DNA of 38,759 bases from Nitrospira sp. (GCA_024998645.1 JACOEJ010000012.1:1-38759), one strand, 5' to 3'; shown: positions 1 through 7,694, counted from the stretch's first letter. Notes: generated by a model from the letters alone, not told the origin. A program made the numbers and translations.

Positions 1-1637
1 CGGTGCTGGCGGGAGCGGTGCAGGATTTCATCATTCTCGTAGCCTCGATGCGGCGCAACGGGCGCTCGCTCCCGGAGATTGCGCATGATGAACTCGGTTC
101 AATCACGGGCACGGCGACGGCTACGGCGGTGCTCTTTATTGTAGTCGTGGCGCTGGCAGGATTGGGATTTGCGGTGGTGAATGCGCTCTATCACAATGCT
201 TGGGGCACGTTCACGATTGCGATGACGATTCCCATCGGTTTCATCATGGGCTTCTATCTCCAGAAGTTTCGCCCCGGCGCGGTGGCGGAAGTATCCATAA
301 TCGGAGTGGTGCTGCTGATTGCGGCGGTGTTGTTCGGGCGGGTGGTCGGTCAGTCGTCGTTTGCCGCGTGGTTTGAGTTTGAACGGCCGACGCTGGTCTG
401 GCTCCTGGGCGGCTACGGGTTTCTTGCCTCGGTACTGCCGGGCTGGATGCTGCTGGTGCCGCGCGGCTACCTCTCTACCTTTATGAAACTCGGCGTAGTG
501 TTTTTGCTCGGGTTCGGCGTGGTTCTCATGGCGCCGACGATTGAGATGCCGCGCGTGACGGCCTTCGCCGCGGGCGGCGGGCCGATTATTCCCGGCACGC
601 TCTTTCCTTTCCTTTTCATCACAATCGCCTGCGGGGCTGTGTCGGGCTTTCATTCGCTCGTGTCCTCCGGCACGACGCCGAAGATGATCGAGCAGGAGTC
701 GCAGGCGGTGGTGGGCTATGCGGCGATGCTGCTGGAGAGTTTCGTCGGCGTGATGGCGTTGATTGCGGCGTCGGTCCTGATTCCCGGCGACTATCTGGCG
801 ATCAATACCACGTTGAGCGCCGATACCTTGTCGGCGATGGGCTTTGCTCCTTCGCGCATTGCGGAACTGTCGCAGTTGGTTGAGGTGGATGTGGCAGGGC
901 GACCCGGCGGAGCGGTGTCACTCGCGGTGGGCATGGCTTCGATTTTTGCGGCGCTGCCCGGCATGTCGGGGTTGATGGCCTATTGGTATCAGTTTGCGCT
1001 GGTGTTCGAGGCGCTGTTCATTCTGACGACGATCGATACGGGAACGCGCGTGGCGCGCTATCTGATTCAGGAGATGGTGGGGCGGGTGTGCGCGCCGTTT
1101 CGCCGGATGAACTGGTGGCCCGGGGTGCTGCTGAGCAGCGCGTTTGTGGTCGGGTCCTGGTCTTACTTGATCGGGACAGGCAGCATTTCGACGATCTGGC
1201 CGATGTTCGGTGCGGCGAATCAACTGCTGGGGACGCTGGCCCTCTGCATCGGAACGACGGTGTTGATCAAGATGTGGAAATCGCCCTATCTTTGGGTGAC
1301 GGCAGTGCCGATGTTGTTTGTCGGCGTAGTGACGCTGGCCGGGTCCTATGAGATGTTCGGGATGTTCATGAAGAAGGCGGCGACGTTGGCAGCGGGGCAG
1401 GCGTTCGCCTTGTATCTCGATGCCGCGCTCGTGGCGGTGGTGGCGGTGCTGGGGTTAATCGTCTTGAGCGATAGCCTGCGACAGTGGTATGGCTATGTGA
1501 TCTTGAAAAAGCCGTTCACGAGCAGTGAAGTGGTGGTGATGGCGGGTGGCGGCTCGGCGGGCCGGATGCAGACGGCAATAACTGATGGTGAAAAGGATAA
1601 ATGTTTCCGGCTGCCGCACGGTGGCGGATGCTGTTAG
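1..1637 (+). CDS. cstA: Carbon starvation protein A (CstA-family peptide transporter), 5' end cut off by the window
   Basis: The visible 544 residues are a polytopic inner-membrane protein with many hydrophobic segments and the CstA-family pattern AGAVQDF at the left edge, where the family has a conserved AVHDF-like segment. CstA proteins import peptides (and pyruvate in some relatives) during carbon limitation. Full-length members are usually near 690 residues, so roughly the first 110-150 residues lie outside the window and the start is not visible. The C-terminal tail after the last membrane helix (about residues 505-544) ends in a Gly/Cys-rich stretch (HGGGCC) that looks poorly conserved. 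The stop codon's last base is also the first base of a long inverted repeat, so the tail may have been altered by insertion of that element. Family assignment is firm; the substrate is inferred from the family only. Confidence 0.88.
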   Translation, partial: VLAGAVQDFIILVASMRRNGRSLPEIAHDELGSITGTATATAVLFIVVVALAGLGFAVVNALYHNAWGTFTIAMTIPIGFIMGFYLQKFRPGAVAEVSIIGVVLLIAAVLFGRVVGQSSFAAWFEFERPTLVWLLGGYGFLASVLPGWMLLVPRGYLSTFMKLGVVFLLGFGVVLMAPTIEMPRVTAFAAGGGPIIPGTLFPFLFITIACGAVSGFHSLVSSGTTPKMIEQESQAVVGYAAMLLESFVGVMALIAASVLIPGDYLAINTTLSADTLSAMGFAPSRIAELSQLVEVDVAGRPGGAVSLAVGMASIFAALPGMSGLMAYWYQFALVFEALFILTTIDTGTRVARYLIQEMVGRVCAPFRRMNWWPGVLLSSAFVVGSWSYLIGTGSISTIWPMFGAANQLLGTLALCIGTTVLIKMWKSPYLWVTAVPMLFVGVVTLAGSYEMFGMFMKKAATLAAGQAFALYLDAALVAVVAVLGLIVLSDSLRQWYGYVILKKPFTSSEVVVMAGGGSAGRMQTAITDGEKDKCFRLPHGGGCC

Positions 1638-1753
1638 GGGCAGCCTGGGCAAGCTCCCTTGCTCGCGCACCCCGCACGCAAGATCGATCGAAACCTGAAA
1701 TTATGGGCGGTGCTCGGTGCATGCGCGCAGTGGGAGCTTACCCAGGCTGCCCC
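1637..1753. repeat. 117-bp imperfect palindrome (inverted-repeat element, MITE- or REP-like)
   Basis: The arms at 1637-1658 and 1732-1753 are 22 nt long and complementary at 21 positions; the exception is C1650 opposite A1740. The 73-nt interior is partly self-complementary (GCACC at 1667-1671 with GGTGC at 1716-1720), so the whole segment could fold into one long hairpin. It abuts the cstA stop codon and lies about 30 bp before yajQ. There is no T-run after it, so it is not a classical terminator. No obvious target-site duplication was seen. A further GGCTGCC at 1609-1615 inside cstA could compete for the left arm. A non-autonomous mobile element is an inference; a structured 3' end of the cstA mRNA is the alternative. 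Confidence 0.6.
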
Positions 1754-1783
1754 GTCTATTTAAGGTAGAAGAAGGAGGGGATC

Positions 1784-2281
1784 GTGGCTGATCAATTTTC
1801 ATTTGATGTTGTCTCAGAAGTAAACATGCAGGAGTTGCGGAACGTGGTCGATCAGGCGACGAAGGAAGTGAAGCAGCGTTTTGACTTCAAGGATTCCAAG
1901 ACGGAGATCACGCTGAAGGAGAAGGAAAAGGAACTCGTCATTCTCTCGGATGACGAATACAAGTTGAATGCGGTGATCGACATCATCAAGACGAAGTGTA
2001 CGAAACGCGGGGTGTCGCTGAAGGCGTTCGATTACGGCGCCATTGAACCGGCGCTCAGCGGGACGGTGCGTCAGACGGCCAAGATCCAAAGCGGGATCGC
2101 TACGGAGAAGGCGAAAGAAATTACGAAGGCGGTCAAGGAGTCGAAGTTGAAAGTGCAGGCGCAGATTCAAGGTGAGCAGGTGCGAGTGCTCAGCAAGAGT
2201 AAAGACGATTTGCAGGCCACGATGACGTTCCTCAAGGGGAAAGATTTCGGCATCGATCTCCAGTTTACCAACTATCGGTAA
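1784..2281 (+). CDS. yajQ: YajQ-family nucleotide/cyclic-di-GMP-binding protein
   Basis: This 165-residue cytoplasmic protein matches the YajQ/UPF0234 family over its full length: an N-terminal MADQFSFDVVSEV segment, FDFKDSKTEI near residue 33, and a C-terminal LKGKDFGIDLQFTNYR ending typical of the family. Members have two ferredoxin-like domains and bind nucleotides. In Xanthomonas and Pseudomonas homologues cyclic-di-GMP binding and regulatory roles have been reported; the role here is unknown. The GTG start is supported by a strong Shine-Dalgarno run (GAAGGAGGGG, 1771-1780). It follows the inverted-repeat element and is only 24 bp from the next gene, suggesting co-transcription with the lipoprotein gene. 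Confidence 0.93.
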   Translation: MADQFSFDVVSEVNMQELRNVVDQATKEVKQRFDFKDSKTEITLKEKEKELVILSDDEYKLNAVIDIIKTKCTKRGVSLKAFDYGAIEPALSGTVRQTAKIQSGIATEKAKEITKAVKESKLKVQAQIQGEQVRVLSKSKDDLQATMTFLKGKDFGIDLQFTNYR

Positions 2282-2282
2282 G

Positions 2283-2305
2283 GAGATGGCAATCGCCTCC
2301 ATCTC
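2283..2305 (+). promoter_or_regulatory. Hairpin covering the ribosome-binding region of the lipoprotein gene
   Basis: GAGATGG (2283-2289) and CCATCTC (2299-2305) form a perfect 7-bp stem with a 9-nt loop, directly abutting the ATG at 2306. The only Shine-Dalgarno-like sequence in the gap (AGGAG, 2281-2285) overlaps the left arm. Folding would hide it or, alternatively, bring it next to the start. Translational coupling or control is inferred from geometry only. Confidence 0.35.
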
Positions 2306-3334
2306 ATGAAATGCCTCCTCTCTCTGTTTCTTCTTCTCGCTTGTCTGGTCGGCTGCAATCGCAGCGATCCCATTGTCGTGCTCCAGCTTCATCCCAAGAA
2401 TCCGGACATCATCTACGTCGCGACGAACGACTATATTTATAAGACGCGTGACGCCGGGCAGACCTGGACGAATTTGTCGAAGGGGATGAGTCACTCCCGC
2501 GTGATCTCGATGGCGATCGATCCGGCCTATCCTGCGACGGTGTATGCCGGGACTAAAGGCGATGCGGTCTTCAAGAGCCATGATGGCGGGCAGCGATGGG
2601 TATCGATGCGTTCAGGGTTGGATGATGCCACGATTACGTCGGTGGTGAATCAGCTCCTCTTCGATCCGGCCGACAGCCAGCACATATTTCTTGCCACAAC
2701 CATGGGTGTGTATGAGACCAAGAACGGCGGCGAGAACTGGTCGAAGAAGATGGAGGGGATGAAAGAAGTGCTGATGGTGGTCACGTTGGGTATGGATCCG
2801 ACGCGCCCGGCGATTCTCTATGCGGGGACGAGCGGGGGAGTGTACAAGTCGATCGATCAGGCGGGTCATTGGGAAAAAGTGAACAACGGATTGGTACCGG
2901 CGGATATGGTGAAGACGTCGCGGGCTTTGAATGTGACGTCGGTGCTGGTCGATCCCTACGAGCCGGATACCGTCTATGCGGCGACGCTTGCCGGACTTTA
3001 CAAGTCAACGGATGCGGCTGCTTCGTGGAAGCGGATCGGGGAATCGCTCGTCGATCAGATGATCATCGCGATGGTGCTCGATCGGACACGCAAAGGCGTG
3101 ATCTATATCACCGGGCGCGACGGTGTGCATCGCAGCGTAGACGGCGGTGCGACGTGGACCTCGATCAACAGCGGATTGGCCACGACCAATATCAGGACAA
3201 TTGCACAGAGCCCGTCGGATCCGAAGCTGTTCTACGCCGGAACGAACGGAAGCGGGTTGTATCGGAGCAAGGATGCAGGAGAGACGTGGGAATCGATGCC
3301 GCCGCTTTATGCCGGGAATGAGATGCGACCGTGA
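2306..3334 (+). CDS. Exported lipoprotein with seven Asp-box (BNR/sortilin-like) repeats
   Basis: The 342-residue product starts with a lipoprotein signal peptide and a lipobox (LVGC, Cys17), so it should be lipid-anchored on the periplasmic side. The rest is a run of repeats each carrying an Asp-box (S/T-x-D-x-G-x-x-W or a variant) at about residues 47, 91, 138, 182, 234, 277 and 321. The 44-52 residue spacing fits a single beta-propeller of the BNR, sortilin or Ycf48-like type. Boxes 1, 2, 6 and 7 are complete; boxes 3-5 are degenerate (TKNGGENW, SIDQAGHW, STDAAASW). Such propellers bind proteins or glycans; no catalytic residues of sialidases are apparent and no function can be assigned. 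It lies 24 bp after yajQ and converges on the repeat-tailed gene at 3356-4387. Confidence 0.85.
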   Translation: MKCLLSLFLLLACLVGCNRSDPIVVLQLHPKNPDIIYVATNDYIYKTRDAGQTWTNLSKGMSHSRVISMAIDPAYPATVYAGTKGDAVFKSHDGGQRWVSMRSGLDDATITSVVNQLLFDPADSQHIFLATTMGVYETKNGGENWSKKMEGMKEVLMVVTLGMDPTRPAILYAGTSGGVYKSIDQAGHWEKVNNGLVPADMVKTSRALNVTSVLVDPYEPDTVYAATLAGLYKSTDAAASWKRIGESLVDQMIIAMVLDRTRKGVIYITGRDGVHRSVDGGATWTSINSGLATTNIRTIAQSPSDPKLFYAGTNGSGLYRSKDAGETWESMPPLYAGNEMRP

Positions 3335-3355
3335 TTGATGTGCGGAGAGAGAACG

Positions 3356-4387
3356 TCAGCGAGTGGTGCTGCGATTCTGCAGGCTCGATCCGACTGATGA
3401 GCCGCCGAGCGACGAGCCGATAGAGGTGTCGCTCAAGCTGGATCCGATGGTCGACTGGCCCAGACTCGATCCTACCGTCGTGTCACCGATGCTCGACCCT
3501 ACAGTAGACTGCTGCAAGCTTGATCCCACTGCGGATTGATCTGAATTCAAACGAGACTCACCGATATCCGCTCCTGCTCGACCTGTCGCACCGATGTCAA
3601 AGCCGGTCGGCCCACTGGCGCCGATGTTTGCTCCGCTTCGCGGCGATGCTCCGACGTCTCCTCCCTGAGAGCCGCCCGATCCGATATCCGCTCCGGATCT
3701 TGGCGTTTTCCCGATGCTCGTACCAGCGGTTGAGCCGGCTCCAATGCCAGTTCCTGTTTTCGGGCCTGCCGGCAGGGAGCGGGCCTGGAAGTCTTTCTGG
3801 ATAGAATCTTCCAGCTCTTGAATGCGGCGCGATTCTTTTGCCGTTGATTCGTAGTCGAGTTGGCCGAGTTGGTTTCGTGCGTTGCCGATCGCCTCCAGTT
3901 TAGCGTGCAATCGCTTCAGCTCCGCGCGCGCTTTGGCGACTGGTGGAAGAAGTTCTGCGATGGTCCATCCCCTGAGCTTCATGTGTTCACTGAAGAGACC
4001 TGCTTGGGCCATGGTCAGCAATTCATTGACGTCATTGCCGAGTTCTTCGACTGATTGGAGTTCCGCCAGATCGGTCCGGCAGCACTCGAGAAACTGATTG
4101 TACTTCTGCAGAAAGATGGTGATTTCCTGCTGCAGGTTCTCAATCTTCAGCTGGCGTGTCGATTCTCGAGTTGCGCGGTCATCGGATGGGGAGGGCTCCT
4201 TCTTTTCCACCAGGGGAACGCAGTCAGCGGTACCTTTTGAAGCTCTGAGTTGCCGGTCAGCAGAGCTGTGTTCGCAAAACTCAAGCAGCGGCGCTGCGTC
4301 GGCAGGAGGAGCCGGGGTAAGGGGAGCTGGAAGAATAAGCAGTGTAAAGATGCTGATTAGGAAGTTGTTGCGGGTCGTAGGCGCCAT
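3356..4387 (-). CDS. Unknown exported coiled-coil protein with decapeptide and nonapeptide tandem repeats at its C-terminus
   Basis: I do not recognise a family. The 343-residue product has a probable signal peptide (hydrophobic residues 9-21, cleavage near 30-32), then a Glu/Lys/Leu-rich, mostly helical region (about 72-200) with coiled-coil character and Cys102-Cys103. From residue 212 to 281 there are seven tandem 10-residue units of pattern G-x-x-I/V-G-x5. From 285 to 338 there are six tandem 9-residue units of pattern S/T-x-V/I-G-S-S-L/I-x-x. The repeats run to within five residues of the end. GAGGTG about 11 nt upstream of the ATG (on the minus strand) is a plausible ribosome-binding site. 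The gene is convergent with the propeller lipoprotein and divergent from the dcw cluster. Such a regular Gly/Ser-rich tail could form a beta-solenoid-like or adhesive surface; this is speculation. Confidence 0.75.
   Translation of the reverse strand: MAPTTRNNFLISIFTLLILPAPLTPAPPADAAPLLEFCEHSSADRQLRASKGTADCVPLVEKKEPSPSDDRATRESTRQLKIENLQQEITIFLQKYNQFLECCRTDLAELQSVEELGNDVNELLTMAQAGLFSEHMKLRGWTIAELLPPVAKARAELKRLHAKLEAIGNARNQLGQLDYESTAKESRRIQELEDSIQKDFQARSLPAGPKTGTGIGAGSTAGTSIGKTPRSGADIGSGGSQGGDVGASPRSGANIGASGPTGFDIGATGRAGADIGESRLNSDQSAVGSSLQQSTVGSSIGDTTVGSSLGQSTIGSSLSDTSIGSSLGGSSVGSSLQNRSTTR
3374..3535 (-). repeat. Six tandem 27-bp coding units (nonapeptide repeats)
   Basis: These encode residues 285-338 of the minus-strand protein as SAVGSSLQQ, STVGSSIGD, TTVGSSLGQ, STIGSSLSD, TSIGSSLGG and SSVGSSLQN. 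The V/I-G-S-S-L/I core is in every unit, while the flanking positions and the codons vary. That suggests an older repeat under protein-level selection rather than a recent DNA expansion. Confidence 0.9.
3545..3754 (-). repeat. Seven tandem 30-bp coding units (decapeptide repeats)
   Basis: These encode residues 212-281 as units beginning GTGIG, GTSIG, GADIG, GGDVG, GANIG, GFDIG and GADIG, each followed by five variable Gly/Ser/Ala/Pro-rich residues. The block is separated from the nonapeptide block by three residues (S-D-Q). Both blocks keep an I/V-G pair at fixed phase. Confidence 0.9.
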
Positions 4388-4711
4388 GAAAGGATTTTCA
4401 CCTCAAGATTCGACAAAGTCAACGAATCTGCACCATTAGGATGCTCCATCCCCTGAACCATTGTGTAGTCGTGTCAGAGCACGGTTTACGAATCTACAGC
4501 AAGGAGTCTCTTGGATCATGGGCAAGGCGTTTCTGGCCTCGGAAGTATGAAGATACAGGAGGCGTGGCCCCTCGATGACTTTCCTCCAAAGCGACCGTCC
4601 TCTCTGAAAAATAGAGCGAATTTCCGCAAGCACTCTCGATCATCTAAGTCCATGAATTTGCTATTGACAAGGAGTTCAACGGGAGTATACTCGGCCCACA
4701 GGTGGGGGAAA
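4388..4711. other. Divergent intergenic region between the repeat-protein gene and the dcw cluster
   Basis: This 324-bp stretch has no convincing gene. An open frame in phase with rsmH runs through it from 4511, but its sequence is unlike any RsmH N-terminus and it contains the dcw promoter. The leader of the minus-strand gene holds a 7-bp inverted repeat (AGATTCG 4406-4412, CGAATCT 4423-4429). No mraZ gene or remnant was recognised here. Confidence 0.6.
4664..4691 (+). promoter_or_regulatory. Sigma-70-type promoter of the dcw cluster
   Basis: A perfect -35 box TTGACA (4664-4669) and a -10 box TATACT (4686-4691) are separated by 16 bp. Transcription would begin near 4698, leaving a very short leader with GGTGGGGG (4701-4708) before the GTG at 4712. 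It is the best promoter seen upstream of the 15-gene cluster. Confidence 0.75.
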
Positions 4712-5656
4712 GTGGATACAAGTGGTGAGAAGGAAATATCGAACAGCTCGAGGCATGTTTCTGTTTTTCTTGACGAAATAACAGCTTGGCTCGTTACAGA
4801 AAGATCGAAGACTTTTGTTGACGGTACGGTGGGGTATGGTGGGCATAGCGAGCGGTTGCTGGAAAAGGCTGGCAATGATGTCATTCTTATCGGCATCGAT
4901 CGGGATGAGGAAGCACTTGCCTATTCTCGTAATCGGCTTGCCAGATTTGGCAGTCGGGCAATTCTTCTCAAGGGGGACTTTGTTGACGTGAAGCAGTTGT
5001 TGCGGAATGTCGATATCCCGGCGATCGACGGCGCTCTGTTTGATCTTGGCGTGTCTTCGCCGCAGTTGGACGATTCGAATCGGGGATTCAGTTTTCAGGA
5101 AGACGGACCACTCGACATGCGTATGGATCAATCGACAGGCACGACGGCTGGAGAGTTAGTGAATTCGTTGCCCGAGTCTGAATTGGCGGATCTCATTTTT
5201 CAGTACGGCGAGGAGCGATTCTCCCGGCGTATTGCGCGTGCGATTGTTCGTGCGCGTGAACGAAAAGCGCTGGCGTCGACTCAGGAGCTGACGATGGTCA
5301 TCAAGGAATCCGTTCCTGCCGCGTATCGGCACGGGCGCATCCACTGTGCGACGAGAACGTTTCAGGCGCTACGCATCGCTGTCAACCGCGAGTTGGATGT
5401 GCTTGAGCCGGCGATCCGTGATGCGGTCGACATGTTGCGGCCCGGTGGCCGTATCGCCGTCATTTCATTTCATTCGCTCGAAGATCGGATCGTGAAGCAT
5501 ACGTTTCGCGCCTTGGCAGAACGGCCGTACCCAAAGGTAGTGGTGTTGACCAAGAGGCCGCAAGTCCCTTCCGAAGCCGAGTGCCGGGAGAATCCGCGCG
5601 CACGAAGCGCCAAATTGCGGGTCGCCGAGCGCCTGTCAAAGGAGTCTGTCCAATGA
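4712..5656 (+). CDS. rsmH: 16S rRNA (cytosine(1402)-N4)-methyltransferase RsmH
   Basis: RsmH (MraW) methylates the N4 of C1402 in 16S rRNA using S-adenosylmethionine, and is usually an early gene of the dcw cluster. The product shows the family's SAM-binding motif (FVDGTVGYGGHSERLL), the FDLGVSSPQLD motif, the RGFSF and LDMRMD segments, and RPGGRIAVISFHSLEDR near the C-terminus. I place the start at GTG 4712 (314 residues, usual for the family): it follows GGTGGGGG, and the promoter lies just upstream. An ATG at 4652 would sit upstream of the predicted transcription start. The stop overlaps the ftsL start by four bases (ATGA). Confidence 0.95.
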   Translation: MDTSGEKEISNSSRHVSVFLDEITAWLVTERSKTFVDGTVGYGGHSERLLEKAGNDVILIGIDRDEEALAYSRNRLARFGSRAILLKGDFVDVKQLLRNVDIPAIDGALFDLGVSSPQLDDSNRGFSFQEDGPLDMRMDQSTGTTAGELVNSLPESELADLIFQYGEERFSRRIARAIVRARERKALASTQELTMVIKESVPAAYRHGRIHCATRTFQALRIAVNRELDVLEPAIRDAVDMLRPGGRIAVISFHSLEDRIVKHTFRALAERPYPKVVVLTKRPQVPSEAECRENPRARSAKLRVAERLSKESVQ

Positions 5657-5976
5657 AAATGCTGGCAGTGACGGCCGGGCTGTGTCTCGTCTTCGTCTTT
5701 GTGTGGGAGCGGGTGGATATGGTGCGCCTGGGCTACCAGGTTGAACGGCTGAAGCATGAGAAGGTGGTGTTGGAGCGCGAGCGTGATGAGCTGAAGGTGA
5801 AATTCTCAGCGCTGAGTTCGCCCGATCGAATTGCAAAAGTCGCCACGGAAAAATTCGGCATGAGCTTGCCTCAGCCTGGTCAGGTCGTGATGGTTCAATC
5901 GAAGCCGAAGGACTCGCCTGCATCCATGGTGGAACTGCGGATTGCCAGGAATGATGTGTTGAACGGGAGGCGATAG
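5653..5976 (+). CDS. ftsL: Cell division protein FtsL
   Basis: The product is 107 residues: a short N-terminus, one membrane segment (about residues 3-18), then a charged heptad-like region (about 23-55) typical of the periplasmic coiled coil of FtsL. FtsL forms a complex with FtsB and FtsQ and helps activate FtsWI at the septum. Sequence similarity within the family is always weak, so the call rests on size, topology and its place between rsmH and ftsI. The ATG overlaps the rsmH stop by four bases, and its stop shares one base with the ftsI GTG, indicating tight translational coupling. Confidence 0.85.
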   Translation: MKMLAVTAGLCLVFVFVWERVDMVRLGYQVERLKHEKVVLERERDELKVKFSALSSPDRIAKVATEKFGMSLPQPGQVVMVQSKPKDSPASMVELRIARNDVLNGRR

Positions 5977-7694
5977 TGACTGGTTCGCCGTCACGGGGCC
6001 GACGGTATGTGTTGCTGCTGGTGATGCTCTGCGGGTTTGCGGTGGTGCTGTTTCGGTTGGTGAGCCTGCAAGTATTGCAGGCGGCTGAGCTCACGGCCAA
6101 GGCTGACCGTCAACATCAGAAGACTGTGTCCCTGGAGGGAGCTCGAGGGACCGTTGTGGATCGTCATGGCAAAGTGCTCGCCATGAATATGGAAGTGCCC
6201 TCCGTGTTCGGTATCCCCACCGCGCTCGAAAGCCCTGCCAAAACGGCCCGATCTCTCTCACCGGTGCTGCATGTTCGAACCGATGAATTGGAGAAGAAGC
6301 TGCGGCAGGATCGTAGTTTTGTATGGCTGGCCAGGAAACTGGATCCTGAACAGGGTCACCGTCTTGAGCATATGCCGATGGAGGGGATCGGGCTGGTGAT
6401 GGAAGGCCGACGATTCTATCCCAAGGGTCCGCTCCTGGCTCATGTATTGGGATTCGCCGGGATGGATGGAGAAGGGCTTGAGGGGATCGAGCGGCGGTAT
6501 GAGTCGCAGCTCCATGGCGAGAAGCGAGTCGTGATTCTGCAGCGCGATGCCATGGGCCGGACGGTGTTCCCGAAAGGACAGGCCGAGCAGGTTCCCGCCG
6601 CCGGTCATAGTTTGGTCATCACGATCGACGAAGTCATTCAGTACATCGCTGAAAAGGAAGTGGAGGAAGCGGTCACCAAGGCGCGTGCCAAATCGGGCAC
6701 CGTCATCGTGCTCGACCCTCAGACCGGTGCCGTGCTCGCGCTGGCGATCAGCCCACGGTTTGATCCGAATGCTGTGGCTTCTCTCACGGCAGACCGCTGG
6801 AGAAATCGGGCGTTGACGGACGCCTACGAGCCTGGTTCGACGATGAAAGCCCTCGTGGCAGCTGCGGCGCTTGAAGAGAAAGTGATGAAGCCGGGCACGA
6901 TGCTCTACGGAGAAAATGGGCGGATGACGATTGCGAATACGGTGATTCATGACCATGAAAAGCTAGGGTGGATGACGTTTGCACAGGTGATTCAGAAGTC
7001 GAGCAACATCGGCGCAGCCAAAACCGGGATGGCGCTGGGTGATCAGCGGCTCTACCGGTATCTGCAGGCTTTCGGGTTCGGGCAGAAGACGGAGATCGAT
7101 CTCCCCGGGGAGGCCGGCGGTCTGGTCAAGCATCCCAGAGAATGGGGGCGCCGGTCATTGGCGTCAATTTCGATGGGACAGGAAATCGGCGTCACGCCGA
7201 TTCAGATGGTGTCCGCCGTGGCGGCCCTGGCGAACGGCGGGGTGTTGATGAAGCCCTACGTGGTATCCGAAGTGCGTGATGCCCAGGGAAAAGCTCTTCG
7301 ACAGATTCTCCCGCAAGTCAAGCGCCGGGTTGTGTCCCCGGAAACGGCGCGGACGGTGACGTCGATTCTTGAAGGCGTGGTGACAGATGGGACCGGAGCC
7401 AAGGCCGCGATACCGGGGTTCAGAGTGGCCGGCAAGACGGGCACGGCGCAGAAGATCGATCCGCGCACCGGCGCCTATTCATCGACGTTGTTCGTCGGAT
7501 CCTTTGTCGGATTTGTTCCTGCCGACAATCCCCGGTTGGCGATGATCGTGGTGATCGACGAGCCGCAGGGTGAGTCCTGGGGCGGAACCATTGCCGCGCC
7601 CGTCTTTCGCCGCGTGGGCGAACAGGTGTTGAACTATCTCGGTGTTTCGTCTGACGAGCCGGTCAAGCTGGCCATGGCGTCAAACCGTCGGTAG
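5976..7694 (+). CDS. ftsI: Septal peptidoglycan transpeptidase FtsI (class B penicillin-binding protein, PBP3)
   Basis: This is the monofunctional transpeptidase that crosslinks septal peptidoglycan. The 572-residue protein has a short cytoplasmic tail, one membrane anchor (about 10-30), the class B dimerisation region, and a transpeptidase domain with all three active-site motifs: S288-T-M-K, S342-S-N and K487-T-G. There is no PASTA domain, as is usual in diderms. The start is GTG, sharing its first base with the last base of the ftsL stop. The cognate glycosyltransferase FtsW is encoded downstream in the same cluster. Confidence 0.96.
   Translation: MTGSPSRGRRYVLLLVMLCGFAVVLFRLVSLQVLQAAELTAKADRQHQKTVSLEGARGTVVDRHGKVLAMNMEVPSVFGIPTALESPAKTARSLSPVLHVRTDELEKKLRQDRSFVWLARKLDPEQGHRLEHMPMEGIGLVMEGRRFYPKGPLLAHVLGFAGMDGEGLEGIERRYESQLHGEKRVVILQRDAMGRTVFPKGQAEQVPAAGHSLVITIDEVIQYIAEKEVEEAVTKARAKSGTVIVLDPQTGAVLALAISPRFDPNAVASLTADRWRNRALTDAYEPGSTMKALVAAAALEEKVMKPGTMLYGENGRMTIANTVIHDHEKLGWMTFAQVIQKSSNIGAAKTGMALGDQRLYRYLQAFGFGQKTEIDLPGEAGGLVKHPREWGRRSLASISMGQEIGVTPIQMVSAVAALANGGVLMKPYVVSEVRDAQGKALRQILPQVKRRVVSPETARTVTSILEGVVTDGTGAKAAIPGFRVAGKTGTAQKIDPRTGAYSSTLFVGSFVGFVPADNPRLAMIVVIDEPQGESWGGTIAAPVFRRVGEQVLNYLGVSSDEPVKLAMASNRR

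Noticed and set aside
1814..2581. Antisense open frame of 255 codons across yajQ and the next gene
   Set aside because: It spans two well-supported sense genes and is composed of shadow-like Leu/Arg-rich sequence.
4511..4711. N-terminal extension of RsmH by 67 residues
   Set aside because: It contains the promoter and does not resemble RsmH; the GTG at 4712 gives the normal length.
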